Source of the DNA: Runella slithyformis DSM 19594
GTDB taxonomy: Bacteria; Bacteroidota; Bacteroidia; Cytophagales; Spirosomataceae
Length of the DNA: 64,000 bases
Assembly: GCF_000218895.1 (NCBI RefSeq)
Contig: NC_015703.1
Location: 3,733,001-3,797,000, forward strand
Reading direction: 5' to 3'
A program made the translations under genes and the position numbers. Positions 37,161 through 46,451 of this stretch are shown one piece after another (position 1 is the stretch's first letter; each line of letters starts with the position of its first letter). Below the pieces are notes generated by a model. The model saw only the letters and a list, made by a program, of their open reading frames with translations. It was not told where the DNA came from and made no database searches.

Positions 37161-37376
37161 ATGTACAGTAACAGCAGCCGGTAACTGCTTTGGCAAATAT
37201 ACGTTTATCTTTTTTTGAATTTCAGGTTCCCGTATGAGGAAACAGCACGGTACTCATTTTGTCGACAAGTGAAAGTGAAGCCACGCCGGAAAGTAGAATC
37301 GTTAAGAAAAATTCTCTTATCAATGAGACCGTGAATCACTTTTTGATATTTATTCAACATCAACCGCAGCCTTGTT

Positions 37377-39410
37377 ATGAAACGCTCTTCTTCCCTTGTT
37401 TATCTTGCACTTTTTGGCCTTGTATTGGCGGCCTGTAAAACGGATAAATCGGAATCAACCCGAACCGTATTTTTTGATACTTCCGGCATGGATACTACCA
37501 TCAACCCGGCCGATGATTTTTTCAATTTTGCTTCCGGCAACTGGATGAAAAAGACCCAAATTCCCGCCGACCAAACGGGCTGGGGGTCTTTTTATACGCT
37601 TTACGAAGAAAACCTGAATAAGTTGCACAGTATCCTGGAAGAAAGTCTCAAAGCCACCCACCCCAAGGGCAGTTTGGAGCAGAAAGTAAGTGATTTTTAC
37701 CGGTCGGGGATGGATACCCTGACCATTGAAAAGAAAGGTATTGAGCCCATTAAAGGGTATTTGGCCGAAATTGACCGACTCAAAACCCCGCAGGACATCA
37801 TGGATTATACGGCCAAATTGGAGTCGCCCGGGGGTGTATGGGTGGGGTATTATGTAGCGGCCGATGAAAAGAACCCCGGGTACAATGCCTTACAGATCGC
37901 TCAAACGGCCCTTTCGCTGCCCGAAAAGGACTATTACTTCCGCACCGATGCCGAGACTAAAAAAGTACGGGAGGCGTATAAAAAATACGTGGCAACACTT
38001 TTTACCCTTTCGGGGGTAGATTCGACCGCCGCAAAGAAAAAAGCGGAAAGGATGCTGGCGCTGGAAACCGAAATCGCCAAATCCCACCGCAGTCCCGTTG
38101 AATTACGTAACCCTGAACTGAACTATAATAAATTTGCGGTCAAAGATTTATCGGCCCTGACCCCCGACATAGATTGGGCGCGTTTTGTGAAGACCATGGG
38201 TGCCCAAACGGATACGCTCATCGTTGGGCAGCCCGATTATTATAAGGCGTTGAGCGCATTGCTCAAAACACAGCCCATCGACGTACTGAAAGACCGCATG
38301 AAGCTGTCGGTACTGTCGGGTGCGGCCTCTTCGCTGACCAAAGCCTTTCGGGATGCACAGTTTGACTTTTACGGCAAAACCCTCAACGGCCAACAGGTGC
38401 AGGACGCCCGTTGGAAACAGATCACCAACGCCGTGGATGGCGGTCTGGGGGATCTGCTGGGGCAGTTATTTACCCAAAAGTACTTCACGGCCGATGCCAA
38501 AGACCGCATGAATGAGCTGGTCAACAATTTACAGGATGTGTACCGCGACCGCATCAAACGCCTCGACTGGATGTCGGACTCAACCAAAACGGAAGCGGTC
38601 AAAAAACTGGATGCCTTTATCAAAAAGATCGGTTATCCCGACAAATGGAAAGACTACGCCGAAGTGGACATTGTAAAAGACAATTTTTTTGCCAACAAAC
38701 GTGAAATTGCCATCTACGAAGGCAAGCGCAACCTGGCCAAGATCGGCAAGCCCGTCGACAAGACCGAATGGGGTATGACCGCACCCACCGTCAACGCCTA
38801 TTATAATCCTACCTTTAACGAGATCGTGTTTCCGGCGGGCATTCTCCAGTTTCCGTTCTTTGACAATGCCGCCGACGACGCCATCAACTACGGGGCCATC
38901 GGTGCCGTGATCGGCCACGAAATGACGCACGGCTTTGACGATCAGGGACGTCAATACAACTACATGGGTATGTTGAAAAACTGGTGGAAACCCGCCGACG
39001 GCGACAAGTTTAAGCGCAAAGCCATGGTGGTGGTGAAGCAATACAGCGGCTACAAAGTGCTGGACAACATGAGCGTGAACGGAGAGCTGACCTTGGGCGA
39101 AAATCTGGCCGACCTCGGAGGGCTTTCGATTGCGTACGAAGCCTTTATGAAAACCAAACAGGCCCAAAGTGGCGAAAAGATCGACGGTTTTACCCCGCAG
39201 CAGCGCTTCTTTCTCGGATTTGCGCAGGTATGGCGCATCAAGACCCGGGACGAAAGCATGCGGATGCGTATCACGATGGACCCGCACTCTCCCGAACAGT
39301 TCAGGGTCAACGGGCCGTTGGCAAACATGAACGAATTTTACGAGGCATTCAACGTCAGACCGACCAATAAGCTCTACCGACCCGACAGCCTTCGCGTGCG
39401 GATCTGGTAA
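37377..39410 (+). CDS. pepO: M13-family metalloendopeptidase (PepO/neprilysin-like) lipoprotein
   Basis: A 677-residue lipoprotein (LFGLVLAACKTDK). The N-terminal Peptidase_M13_N region runs from about residue 40 (TTINPADDFFNFASGNWMKK). The catalytic M13 domain follows with NAYYNPTFNEIVFPAGILQ, GAIGAVIGHEMTHGFDDQGR (zinc ligands His514 and His518, catalytic Glu515), and GENLADLGGLSIAYEA, whose Glu is the third zinc ligand. The terminal RPTNKLYRPDSLRVRIW replaces the usual CxVW ending. The family cleaves peptides of limited size; here the enzyme is anchored at the membrane, facing the periplasm or surface. The BNR protein follows 24 bases later. Confidence 0.95.
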   Translation: MKRSSSLVYLALFGLVLAACKTDKSESTRTVFFDTSGMDTTINPADDFFNFASGNWMKKTQIPADQTGWGSFYTLYEENLNKLHSILEESLKATHPKGSLEQKVSDFYRSGMDTLTIEKKGIEPIKGYLAEIDRLKTPQDIMDYTAKLESPGGVWVGYYVAADEKNPGYNALQIAQTALSLPEKDYYFRTDAETKKVREAYKKYVATLFTLSGVDSTAAKKKAERMLALETEIAKSHRSPVELRNPELNYNKFAVKDLSALTPDIDWARFVKTMGAQTDTLIVGQPDYYKALSALLKTQPIDVLKDRMKLSVLSGAASSLTKAFRDAQFDFYGKTLNGQQVQDARWKQITNAVDGGLGDLLGQLFTQKYFTADAKDRMNELVNNLQDVYRDRIKRLDWMSDSTKTEAVKKLDAFIKKIGYPDKWKDYAEVDIVKDNFFANKREIAIYEGKRNLAKIGKPVDKTEWGMTAPTVNAYYNPTFNEIVFPAGILQFPFFDNAADDAINYGAIGAVIGHEMTHGFDDQGRQYNYMGMLKNWWKPADGDKFKRKAMVVVKQYSGYKVLDNMSVNGELTLGENLADLGGLSIAYEAFMKTKQAQSGEKIDGFTPQQRFFLGFAQVWRIKTRDESMRMRITMDPHSPEQFRVNGPLANMNEFYEAFNVRPTNKLYRPDSLRVRIW

Positions 39411-39434
39411 GTTGGGAGTAAAACAAACCGTAAC

Positions 39435-40484
39435 ATGTTCCAAAAAACAGCGTTAGCCCTTCTCATTGCTTTTTCGTCTGCCCGTGCGCAGCAGACGCTT
39501 TTTTCGGCCAAAGGCCTGCAGCCGGCGCTGTGTGCGGGCGAAAAGGGAACCATAGAGATGGTGTTTGGGAAGGGAAATGCAATTTATTATTCATTTTCAG
39601 AAAACAAAGGGCAACATTTTTCGCCCCCTATCTTAGTGGACAGTCTTCCGGGCCTGCATTTAGGAGCTTCGAGAGGGCCGCAAATTGCCTCTTCCGGAGC
39701 CTCTACGGTCATAACCGCCATTGATAAACAGGGGAATGTGTATGCGTATGTACACGATCGTACCACGGGAAAATGGCAAACCAAGCGCAGGGTCAACGAT
39801 GTACCTGAAATAGCAAAAGAAGGGTTCAATGCGTTGGCGAGCGACGGAAAGGGAACGTTCTTTGTGCTCTGGCTCGACCTCAGAGACGATAAGCAAAACA
39901 AACTCTACGGCAGCGTTTCCCATGACGGCGGCCTGACGTGGGCAAAAAATACACTCATTTATCGCTCCCCCGACGCAACGGTCTGCGAGTGCTGTCAACC
40001 CTCCGTGCTGATGAACGACCGACGGGTGTACATTATGTTCCGAAATTGGATCAACGGTTCCCGTGATATGTACGTCACGATTTCCGAAGAGGACGGTACT
40101 GCGTTTTTGCCCGCGGTCAAAATGGGCGAAGGAACGTGGAAACTGAATGCCTGCCCCATGGACGGCGGCGGAATGAGTGTGACAAAAAGCGGAGTGCTGA
40201 CGACGGTGTGGCGACGGGAAAAACAACTCTTTACCTCCACAATGGGCGTGGCGGAAGTGTTTTTGGCCGAAGGCCGTAATGCTTCCATTGCCACTACCGC
40301 CCGACACACCTTTATTGCCTGGCAGGATCAGGGTCAGGTGTGGTTCCGGCAGTCGTCGCAGAAGTTGCCCGTCAGCCTGGGAACGGGTCGTTTTCCCCGC
40401 GTTTTGGCGCTCAACGAAACACAGGCGTTTTGTGTGTGGGAAGATAACCAAACCCTCCGAGGAAAGCTTCTGACGGAAGAGTAA
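39435..40484 (+). CDS. Exported BNR/Asp-box propeller protein (sialidase-like fold)
   Basis: A 349-residue protein with a signal peptide (TALALLIAFSSARAQ). The mature part is a beta-propeller with an Asp-box-type motif (SVSHDGGLTW) and further blades (YYSFSENKGQHFSPP, YVTISEEDGTAFLPAV). A Cys cluster ATVCECCQPSV and a second segment LNACPMDGGGMSVTKSGVL are notable and may form disulfides or a metal site. The arginine triad and Asp of true sialidases are not obvious, so a non-enzymatic or different hydrolase role is possible. It is probably cotranscribed with the M13 peptidase. Confidence 0.75.
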   Translation: MFQKTALALLIAFSSARAQQTLFSAKGLQPALCAGEKGTIEMVFGKGNAIYYSFSENKGQHFSPPILVDSLPGLHLGASRGPQIASSGASTVITAIDKQGNVYAYVHDRTTGKWQTKRRVNDVPEIAKEGFNALASDGKGTFFVLWLDLRDDKQNKLYGSVSHDGGLTWAKNTLIYRSPDATVCECCQPSVLMNDRRVYIMFRNWINGSRDMYVTISEEDGTAFLPAVKMGEGTWKLNACPMDGGGMSVTKSGVLTTVWRREKQLFTSTMGVAEVFLAEGRNASIATTARHTFIAWQDQGQVWFRQSSQKLPVSLGTGRFPRVLALNETQAFCVWEDNQTLRGKLLTEE

Positions 40485-40714
40485 TTTAAAGTGCCTTATT
40501 TGTATTTTCGCTCTCTCCTGCGGTCCCTGAACGGTCCGGAAAATATACGGTTTAGTTAATCTGGATCCAAAAACGACCGCTTGATAAGTTTTTTTGGTCA
40601 GTAACGTTAAAAGTTGTAGGTTACGTATGAAATTCGGTTTGAAGCGTGCCTTTTGGGATAATCGTATGCGCTCTCCTAACCTCATGGTTTACTCAACGTT
40701 ATCATTTATTTCAA

Positions 40715-42040
40715 ATGTTGTTTTTGAAAAGAGACTTCTTTAGTGTTCTCAATTCCGGACTTTTTGTGCTGCTTATCGCTTTACTGTCCGGGTGTGGAGA
40801 AGTCGAAAACAGTAATCTTCGGCGAAAGGTCTATATCGAAAAGAAAGACGGCAGGTATACGTTATACAAAGACGGCAAGCCTTTTTTTATCAAAGGAGCT
40901 TCAGGGTATTCGTATGGATCGGTGTTGAAGGCATCGGGCGGAAATACCTTTAGGACGTGGGATACAACGCGTTTGGCCGTGGTTTTAGACAGTGCGTTGG
41001 CCAATGATCTCTCCGTGATTGTGGGGTTCTACCTGCCGGATTATCATGAAACGGCCTTTTTTGAGGACCCCGGGCAGGTAGCACAAATGCATAAAGCGTA
41101 TCAAAACGTCGTAAACCGATTTAAGCATCATCCGTCTCTGTTGATGTGGTCTGTCGGCAATGAAGTTATTCTTCCTTACAATCCCTCCTATAATAATTTT
41201 TACACAGTCTTTAATAGTTTAGTCGATATGGTTCATAGAGATGATCCCGACCATCCCGTTACGACAGTTCTCCTGAATTTTGACCAAAAATCAATTTTTA
41301 ATTTGGTGCTTCGCTGCGATGTCGACATTTTGTCATTTAATATATACAGCCGGATCAACACCCTGCGTGATGATTTGGCGGCGATTAAATGGCTTTGGAG
41401 CGGCCCCTATATGCTGTCGGAGTGGGGTATTAACGGCCCTTGGGGAGGAACCGAACAGACTGCCTGGGGGGCGTACCTGGAACTTAATTCAAGTGAAAAG
41501 GCCGCACTTTGCATGACCCGCTACCGGCAATATATGCCCTTGGAAGATTCCCGTTTTTTTGGGTCGTGTTTGTTTTATTGGGGGCATAAACAGGAAGGGA
41601 CGCATACGTGGTTCAGTCTTTTTGATGAGGCCGGGGCGTTATCCGAGACGGTTGGTACGATGAGGTTTCTTTGGACCGGGAAATCCTCCCAAAACGAGTT
41701 TCCCGTGGTAAAATCCCTTTTACTTAATTCAAAAAAGGCCAAAGACAATATTTTGCTTACGCCCAATACACCTGCGGTGGCGGCGCTGAGTGCTTCGGGC
41801 GAAGGCATCAAAACAATAAAGTGGCAATTGTTCAAAGAGGATTGGCTGCGAATAAACAACCGGGCCGGTACCCAAAAGCTCACCCCGATGCCTCAGCTGA
41901 ATAAAAGCTCAACAGAAGCCGAGATCACCTTTACCGTGCCTGAGGAGGAGGGACCCTACCGGCTTTTTGCCACTATATACAACAACCGGGGGAATTATGC
42001 CACCTGCAACATCCCTTTTTACGTAGTAAGTCCCCAATGA
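40715..42040 (+). CDS. Lipoprotein glycosidase with GH2/GH5-like TIM barrel
   Basis: A 441-residue lipoprotein. The ATG at 40715 is followed by a basic segment and the signal GLFVLLIALLSGC; the frame upstream is less suitable. The barrel contains HHPSLLMWSVGNEVILPYNP, with acid/base candidate Glu150 (NE motif of clan GH-A), and GPYMLSEWGINGP with nucleophile candidate Glu236. A C-terminal immunoglobulin-like module follows (about residues 330-440, ending GNYATCNIPFYVV). It is presumably an outer-membrane or periplasmic endo/exo-glycosidase acting on the product of the next gene, with which it overlaps by four bases (ATGA). The exact GH family is uncertain. Confidence 0.85.
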   Translation: MLFLKRDFFSVLNSGLFVLLIALLSGCGEVENSNLRRKVYIEKKDGRYTLYKDGKPFFIKGASGYSYGSVLKASGGNTFRTWDTTRLAVVLDSALANDLSVIVGFYLPDYHETAFFEDPGQVAQMHKAYQNVVNRFKHHPSLLMWSVGNEVILPYNPSYNNFYTVFNSLVDMVHRDDPDHPVTTVLLNFDQKSIFNLVLRCDVDILSFNIYSRINTLRDDLAAIKWLWSGPYMLSEWGINGPWGGTEQTAWGAYLELNSSEKAALCMTRYRQYMPLEDSRFFGSCLFYWGHKQEGTHTWFSLFDEAGALSETVGTMRFLWTGKSSQNEFPVVKSLLLNSKKAKDNILLTPNTPAVAALSASGEGIKTIKWQLFKEDWLRINNRAGTQKLTPMPQLNKSSTEAEITFTVPEEEGPYRLFATIYNNRGNYATCNIPFYVVSPQ

Positions 42041-45000
42041 AAGAACAGACGCTGATAAAGCCACCTACCCGACAACAGTTGTTTACCCTGAGGCTTATGA
42101 TTCTTCTGGGAGTGCTGTCGATGGCGTTTTTTATGACGGAAATGATGTCGGAAAGTGTTCGGGGAAACGGAGTACTCTACGCAATGCTGATGACGACGTT
42201 CTTTTTTGCCTGTCTCACAACCCTTTACGAATGGTACCATTATTTCAGCATCACTGTTCCGAAGGCGCCGCCTGCCGGTAAAACCTATACCGTCGATATT
42301 TTTACCACCTTCTGCGCGGGCGAGCCTTATGAAATGATTGAGCAAACCCTGAGAGCTGTTGTTGCAATAACCTATCCGCATACCTCTTATCTTTGCGACG
42401 AGGCTGACGACCCCTACCTAAGGCGTCTTTGTTCGGAGTTGGGGGTGCGGCACGTTACCCGCCTTGAAAAAAATGACGCTAAGGCGGGCAATATCAACAA
42501 TGCGCTGCGCCAATCATCAGGTGAGCTTTGCGTTGTTTTGGACCCGGATCATATCCCCTCTCCCGATTTTTTAGACCCGATTGTGCCGTATTTCCATGAT
42601 TCTGAGATTGGGTTTGTCCAGATTGTTCAGGCTTACAGCAACAGCGAAGAGAGCCTCATTGCCAAAGGTGCCGCGCAGCAGACTTATCAGTTTTACGGTC
42701 CGATGATGATGACAATGAACCATTACGGAACCGTAATGGCCATTGGGGCCAACTGTACATTTCGGCGCGAGGCCCTGGAATCCATCGGAGGACATGCCGC
42801 CGGCCTTGCCGAGGATATGCATACTGCCATGCAGCTGCACGCAAAGGGCTGGAAATCGGTCTATGTGCCCAGGATATTGGCCCGCGGCCTGGTACCTTCT
42901 ACCTTGTCGGCCTATTATCAACAGCAACTGAAATGGTCGCGGGGGGTATTTGATTTGTTGGTCAATGTCTACCCCAAATTGTTTACGCAATTTACCCTGC
43001 GTCAGAAGATCCATTATGCGTTTATTCCGCTGCATTATCTTTCGGGAATTATTTTCTTTCTCAATTTTTTGATTCCTATCCTCTCCCTTTGCTTTGCGGT
43101 CAGTCCGTTGAAGATAGGTATTGCCGATTTTGGCTTGACCGCGTTACCTTTCCTGACGGTCATTGTTCTCATCAGGCAATTCGTTCAATGGTGGGTCACG
43201 GAAGATACTGAGCGCGGGTTTCACGTGATAGGAGGGATCCTGATGATCGGCACTTGGTGGGTATTTATGCTGGGGTTTCTGTATACGCTGTTTGGAGTGA
43301 AAGTACCTTATCTGCCCACGCCCAAAAATGGAATAGATACAGACAACCGGCTTTTAAATATCCCTAATCTGATCATTCTGTTTCTGTCCTTATTTTCCAT
43401 CGGTTATGGATTATACACCGATTGGAACCCTTATAACCTGACCATGTCGATCTTCGCAGGGCTAAATGCCGCGTTTATGGGCTTGATTATTTTACTCAGC
43501 AAACAGCCTTACTTTTGGGCTCTTGCGGCTCATTATAGGTGGCTCAACAGCTGGCTGCGCTTTCTTCACGAGGCCAAAGGCCATTTTTGGATCATCAGGC
43601 GTCAGATTTACACCGTTGTCAGGCATATGCCGCTGTTTTTATGTATCATTTTGACCTGCCCCATTATTTTTCTGGTACAATTTCAACGGAAAGCGCCGCC
43701 GCCGGTGGTGTACAAAGATTATCGTACCGACTTCTTTCTGACCGGCATAGATGTTTCCTCGGTCAACCTTGAGGGGGCTGCTTTCCCGTTGAGCCGGAAA
43801 GATAAAACCCGGTTCGATTGCTTTTCCTTTCATCTTCGCTGGGGTAGCGGCTTTGTGTCTACTCCTGCTTTAGATACTGTTTATCATCAGGGCGCTTTTC
43901 CCATGATCACGTGGAGACTGCCTTCGCGCTCTGCTGACGATATTCGCATTTTGGAGCGAATCGTGGGTGGGCAGGAGGATGAGTACCTCCTGCGGTTTTG
44001 TCGTCAGTTTGACGCCCTTAAGCGTCCTGTTTTTGTATGCTTTGCTCCCGAGGCCGGCACTCAGCCGAATCCCGCCGTCCGGACTTCCGAAGCTTTTAGG
44101 GCGGCTTGGAGATATATACATGATTTTTTTAATTCACAGGGAGTGTACCAAGTGATTTGGGTGTGGAACTCGGCAACGGCAGACTCAATCGACAACTATT
44201 TTCCGGGCCGCCGGTACGTTGATTGGATTGCAGTCAGTAGCCTGACCAAAGCCCGTGGTTCTTTACCTGTCAAAAAGCAGTATTGGAGTTTTCATAAACA
44301 TCCCGTTTTTCAAATGGGACTACCGGTAATGCTGATTGAAAACGAAAACTGTTCTTTATCCGAAAAAGAGCTGAAATCAATCCGTACTTCCTATGCAGAA
44401 ATAAAAGGGGCGGTCATTGACGGCAGAACGGCAGATTCCTTTGGCAGCCTGCGGCACATTTATAAAAAGACCGATAAGTCGGATACGTGGATGAGGAAAC
44501 AAAACAGGTTCAGGAAAGTCAGGCCGGAATCTATTTCCAAGCTTTTGGCATCGTACCCTGCGGCCTCCAAAAACAGGGTTTTGCTGGCGAACCCATCCGA
44601 CTTTTTGAACACGACCCGGGGCATCAATTACACCAAAGCCCAAGATTGGACAAACAGTATCACCCCTCTCAGAATGAGTGATTTGATGGAGGATTTTAAC
44701 GAAATGAAAACCCTCGGCATCAATACCGTCAAACACAGCGGCCCGGGGATCTACGACCGCAACATCGTCCGGGCCGCTGAGCAAACGGGAATGAAGGTGA
44801 ACTTCAGTTTTTGGATGGATGATCACCTTGATTTTGTTGAAGAACGAAATAAACTGGAACAGGTCAGGATGGATATTCTGGAGGTTGTCAGTACGTACAA
44901 AGACCACAAAAATATCATCGGATGGAACATCGGCAACGCCGTTTTTCAGGAACTCCCGTTTCGATATTTCAAACCTGATTTGATCATTCAGCAGGATGCA

Positions 45001-45777
45001 TACCTTTCTTTTGTAAAAGAGCTGGTACACAGTATCAGAAAGATTGATCCCTCCCGTCCCGTAACGATTGATGTTGCGCTGGCAGCGGATTTACCCCAAA
45101 CCGTTGAGCAGATGCACCGACTTATGCCGGAGGTACAAGCGTACGGAATCATCCTGAAAACACCCGCAACGGAGCATTGGCATCTGCTCCGGGAGCTGGA
45201 GGTTCCGTATTTTTTCAGCAGCATATCGGTGGCGCAGTATGCCGCCCTCGGTCCCCAAAAAATGGGTGTCTTTATTGCTAACTGGCAGGACGAATTTAAC
45301 AGTGGATTGGTCAGTTTTGACGGAATAAAGGATTTTCGACGCCGAAATAAGACCTCTCTCTTTCAGCTTCGACACCTCTGGAAAGGTACCGGTGCACCCA
45401 CTCCGCCGCCGACGGTGAAAATATTGAAACCCGCCCTGGTAACTATTCCGTCTGCCACGCTTACTTACCACGCCCTGTTGTTCAAAGAAAATAAGTGGTA
45501 TTGGGCAGATTCACTCCCGACAAAACTCCGGTTTGAATGGAGATTGGTACAGATCGGTGGGTTTGAACAGGCATTGTCCATAAAAGAACTCGGCAACGGG
45601 CCCAAAATAGGGGTTCAAGTCCCCGAAGATCCTTCCGGATACAGGTTGTATCTTTATGTCGTTTCGGGCACAACGGTTGTCGATATTATCCATACCACCT
45701 TAAATACTCCGCTGGTCGTTTACAAAAAAACGCTCCGGAGAGAACAACCTCCCGCAGGCAGGACGTTGTATAAATAG
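42037..45777 (+). CDS. GT2 processive glycan synthase fused to GH26-like and inactive glycosidase-like domains
   Basis: A 1246-residue fusion protein. N-terminal membrane helices (about 18-70) lead to a BcsA-like GT2 domain with YLCDEADDP (Asp121), DPDH (Asp169/Asp171), AEDMH (Glu259/Asp260) and QQLKW (residues 296-300, a QxxRW variant with Lys). Five to six further helices follow up to about residue 550; no PilZ domain is seen. Residues 565-800 form a GH26-like barrel: LTGIDVSSVNLEG, FPMITWRLP, APEAG with Glu672, VIWVWNS, YVDWIAV, and VMLIENEN with Glu768. Residues 860-1100 form a second barrel like the upstream protein, but its GNE is GNA (Ala968) and the nucleophile Glu is Ser1062. A C-terminal beta module ends the chain. 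It overlaps the previous gene by 4 bases. Confidence 0.85.
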   Translation: MKEQTLIKPPTRQQLFTLRLMILLGVLSMAFFMTEMMSESVRGNGVLYAMLMTTFFFACLTTLYEWYHYFSITVPKAPPAGKTYTVDIFTTFCAGEPYEMIEQTLRAVVAITYPHTSYLCDEADDPYLRRLCSELGVRHVTRLEKNDAKAGNINNALRQSSGELCVVLDPDHIPSPDFLDPIVPYFHDSEIGFVQIVQAYSNSEESLIAKGAAQQTYQFYGPMMMTMNHYGTVMAIGANCTFRREALESIGGHAAGLAEDMHTAMQLHAKGWKSVYVPRILARGLVPSTLSAYYQQQLKWSRGVFDLLVNVYPKLFTQFTLRQKIHYAFIPLHYLSGIIFFLNFLIPILSLCFAVSPLKIGIADFGLTALPFLTVIVLIRQFVQWWVTEDTERGFHVIGGILMIGTWWVFMLGFLYTLFGVKVPYLPTPKNGIDTDNRLLNIPNLIILFLSLFSIGYGLYTDWNPYNLTMSIFAGLNAAFMGLIILLSKQPYFWALAAHYRWLNSWLRFLHEAKGHFWIIRRQIYTVVRHMPLFLCIILTCPIIFLVQFQRKAPPPVVYKDYRTDFFLTGIDVSSVNLEGAAFPLSRKDKTRFDCFSFHLRWGSGFVSTPALDTVYHQGAFPMITWRLPSRSADDIRILERIVGGQEDEYLLRFCRQFDALKRPVFVCFAPEAGTQPNPAVRTSEAFRAAWRYIHDFFNSQGVYQVIWVWNSATADSIDNYFPGRRYVDWIAVSSLTKARGSLPVKKQYWSFHKHPVFQMGLPVMLIENENCSLSEKELKSIRTSYAEIKGAVIDGRTADSFGSLRHIYKKTDKSDTWMRKQNRFRKVRPESISKLLASYPAASKNRVLLANPSDFLNTTRGINYTKAQDWTNSITPLRMSDLMEDFNEMKTLGINTVKHSGPGIYDRNIVRAAEQTGMKVNFSFWMDDHLDFVEERNKLEQVRMDILEVVSTYKDHKNIIGWNIGNAVFQELPFRYFKPDLIIQQDAYLSFVKELVHSIRKIDPSRPVTIDVALAADLPQTVEQMHRLMPEVQAYGIILKTPATEHWHLLRELEVPYFFSSISVAQYAALGPQKMGVFIANWQDEFNSGLVSFDGIKDFRRRNKTSLFQLRHLWKGTGAPTPPPTVKILKPALVTIPSATLTYHALLFKENKWYWADSLPTKLRFEWRLVQIGGFEQALSIKELGNGPKIGVQVPEDPSGYRLYLYVVSGTTVVDIIHTTLNTPLVVYKKTLRREQPPAGRTLYK

Positions 45778-45956
45778 CCTGTCTTTTTGCAGGACGTATG
45801 ACTTGTCGGCCGGCAGTTTTTCATCAGTTTGGCTCAATACAGACTCTCACACGGGGGGCGGTTTATTGGCCTGATACTGATATTGTTTGCCTTCGGCTAC
45901 CGGCTTATTTTGCGTAAAGGTAGCCTCCATGAGGGACAGGCGCAGAGACTTGGTTT

Positions 45957-46319
45957 TTAAAGTTGGTCTTTGTTCTCTTCCTGCAACATTCCTCTGCGCT
46001 TTTTCACCTCTTCATTGGCTTCAAAAAGCTTAAAATCATTCTGGATCTTTCGTCGCATGCGGGTCAGGGTCGAGTACCTTGTGAGTTGCCGCAGCGTTTC
46101 TTTCGTAATGAACGATCCGTCAAATTTATCCCCTTCAAACGTAGTCCAAAACGCCCACACCAAGTCTATGTCTGAGTTGCGTGTTTCGGCGGAATGGTGA
46201 AGCAGAAAAGCCACCTTGTCTCGCGTGGTTTGGACGGTTTTGCTGTGGAGCCGCTGTAAAAGGTCTTCTTTTTCCTTCTCAATGCGTTCTGCTTTGGTCA
46301 GTTTTTTTTGCTCTGCCAT
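45957..46319 (-). CDS. Hypothetical charged helical protein
   Basis: A 120-residue protein, not recognised. The N-terminal 30 residues are strongly charged and helical (EQKKLTKAERIEKEKEDLLQ), probably coiled coil; a middle region (DKVAFLLHHSAETRNSDIDL, VWAFWTTFEGDKFDGSFITK) suggests a compact domain, followed by basic helices (LTRYSTLTRMRRKIQNDF, EANEEVKKRRG). No signal peptide, so cytosolic. The ISL3 element has inserted about 100 bases upstream of its start, perhaps into its promoter region. A nucleic-acid or phage/plasmid-related role is possible from the composition but unsupported. Confidence 0.6.
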   Translation of the reverse strand: MAEQKKLTKAERIEKEKEDLLQRLHSKTVQTTRDKVAFLLHHSAETRNSDIDLVWAFWTTFEGDKFDGSFITKETLRQLTRYSTLTRMRRKIQNDFKLFEANEEVKKRRGMLQEENKDQL

Positions 46320-46410
46320 TGTTTGCGTCTATTTTATTCAGACCTAATAATAGCGGAATTTCGGGTTTTAAAAAAGAGCGGAGTAAATACATTGACCATT
46401 GAGTTATGAT

Positions 46411-46418
46411 ATGAAAGC
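46411..46418. repeat. Left target-site duplication of the ISL3 element
   Basis: ATGAAAGC directly abuts the left inverted repeat and is repeated at 47850-47857 beside the right one. Eight base pairs is the duplication size expected for the ISL3 family. Confidence 0.85.
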
Positions 46419-46451
46419 GGATCAATTCCAAAAGTTGTGGAGTAACTTGGA

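Noticed and set aside
38580-39443. 287-codon minus-strand frame
   Set aside because: Antisense to the PepO gene, no motif or leader; shadow frame.
39660-40685. 341-codon minus-strand frame
   Set aside because: Antisense to the BNR gene; no recognisable protein features.
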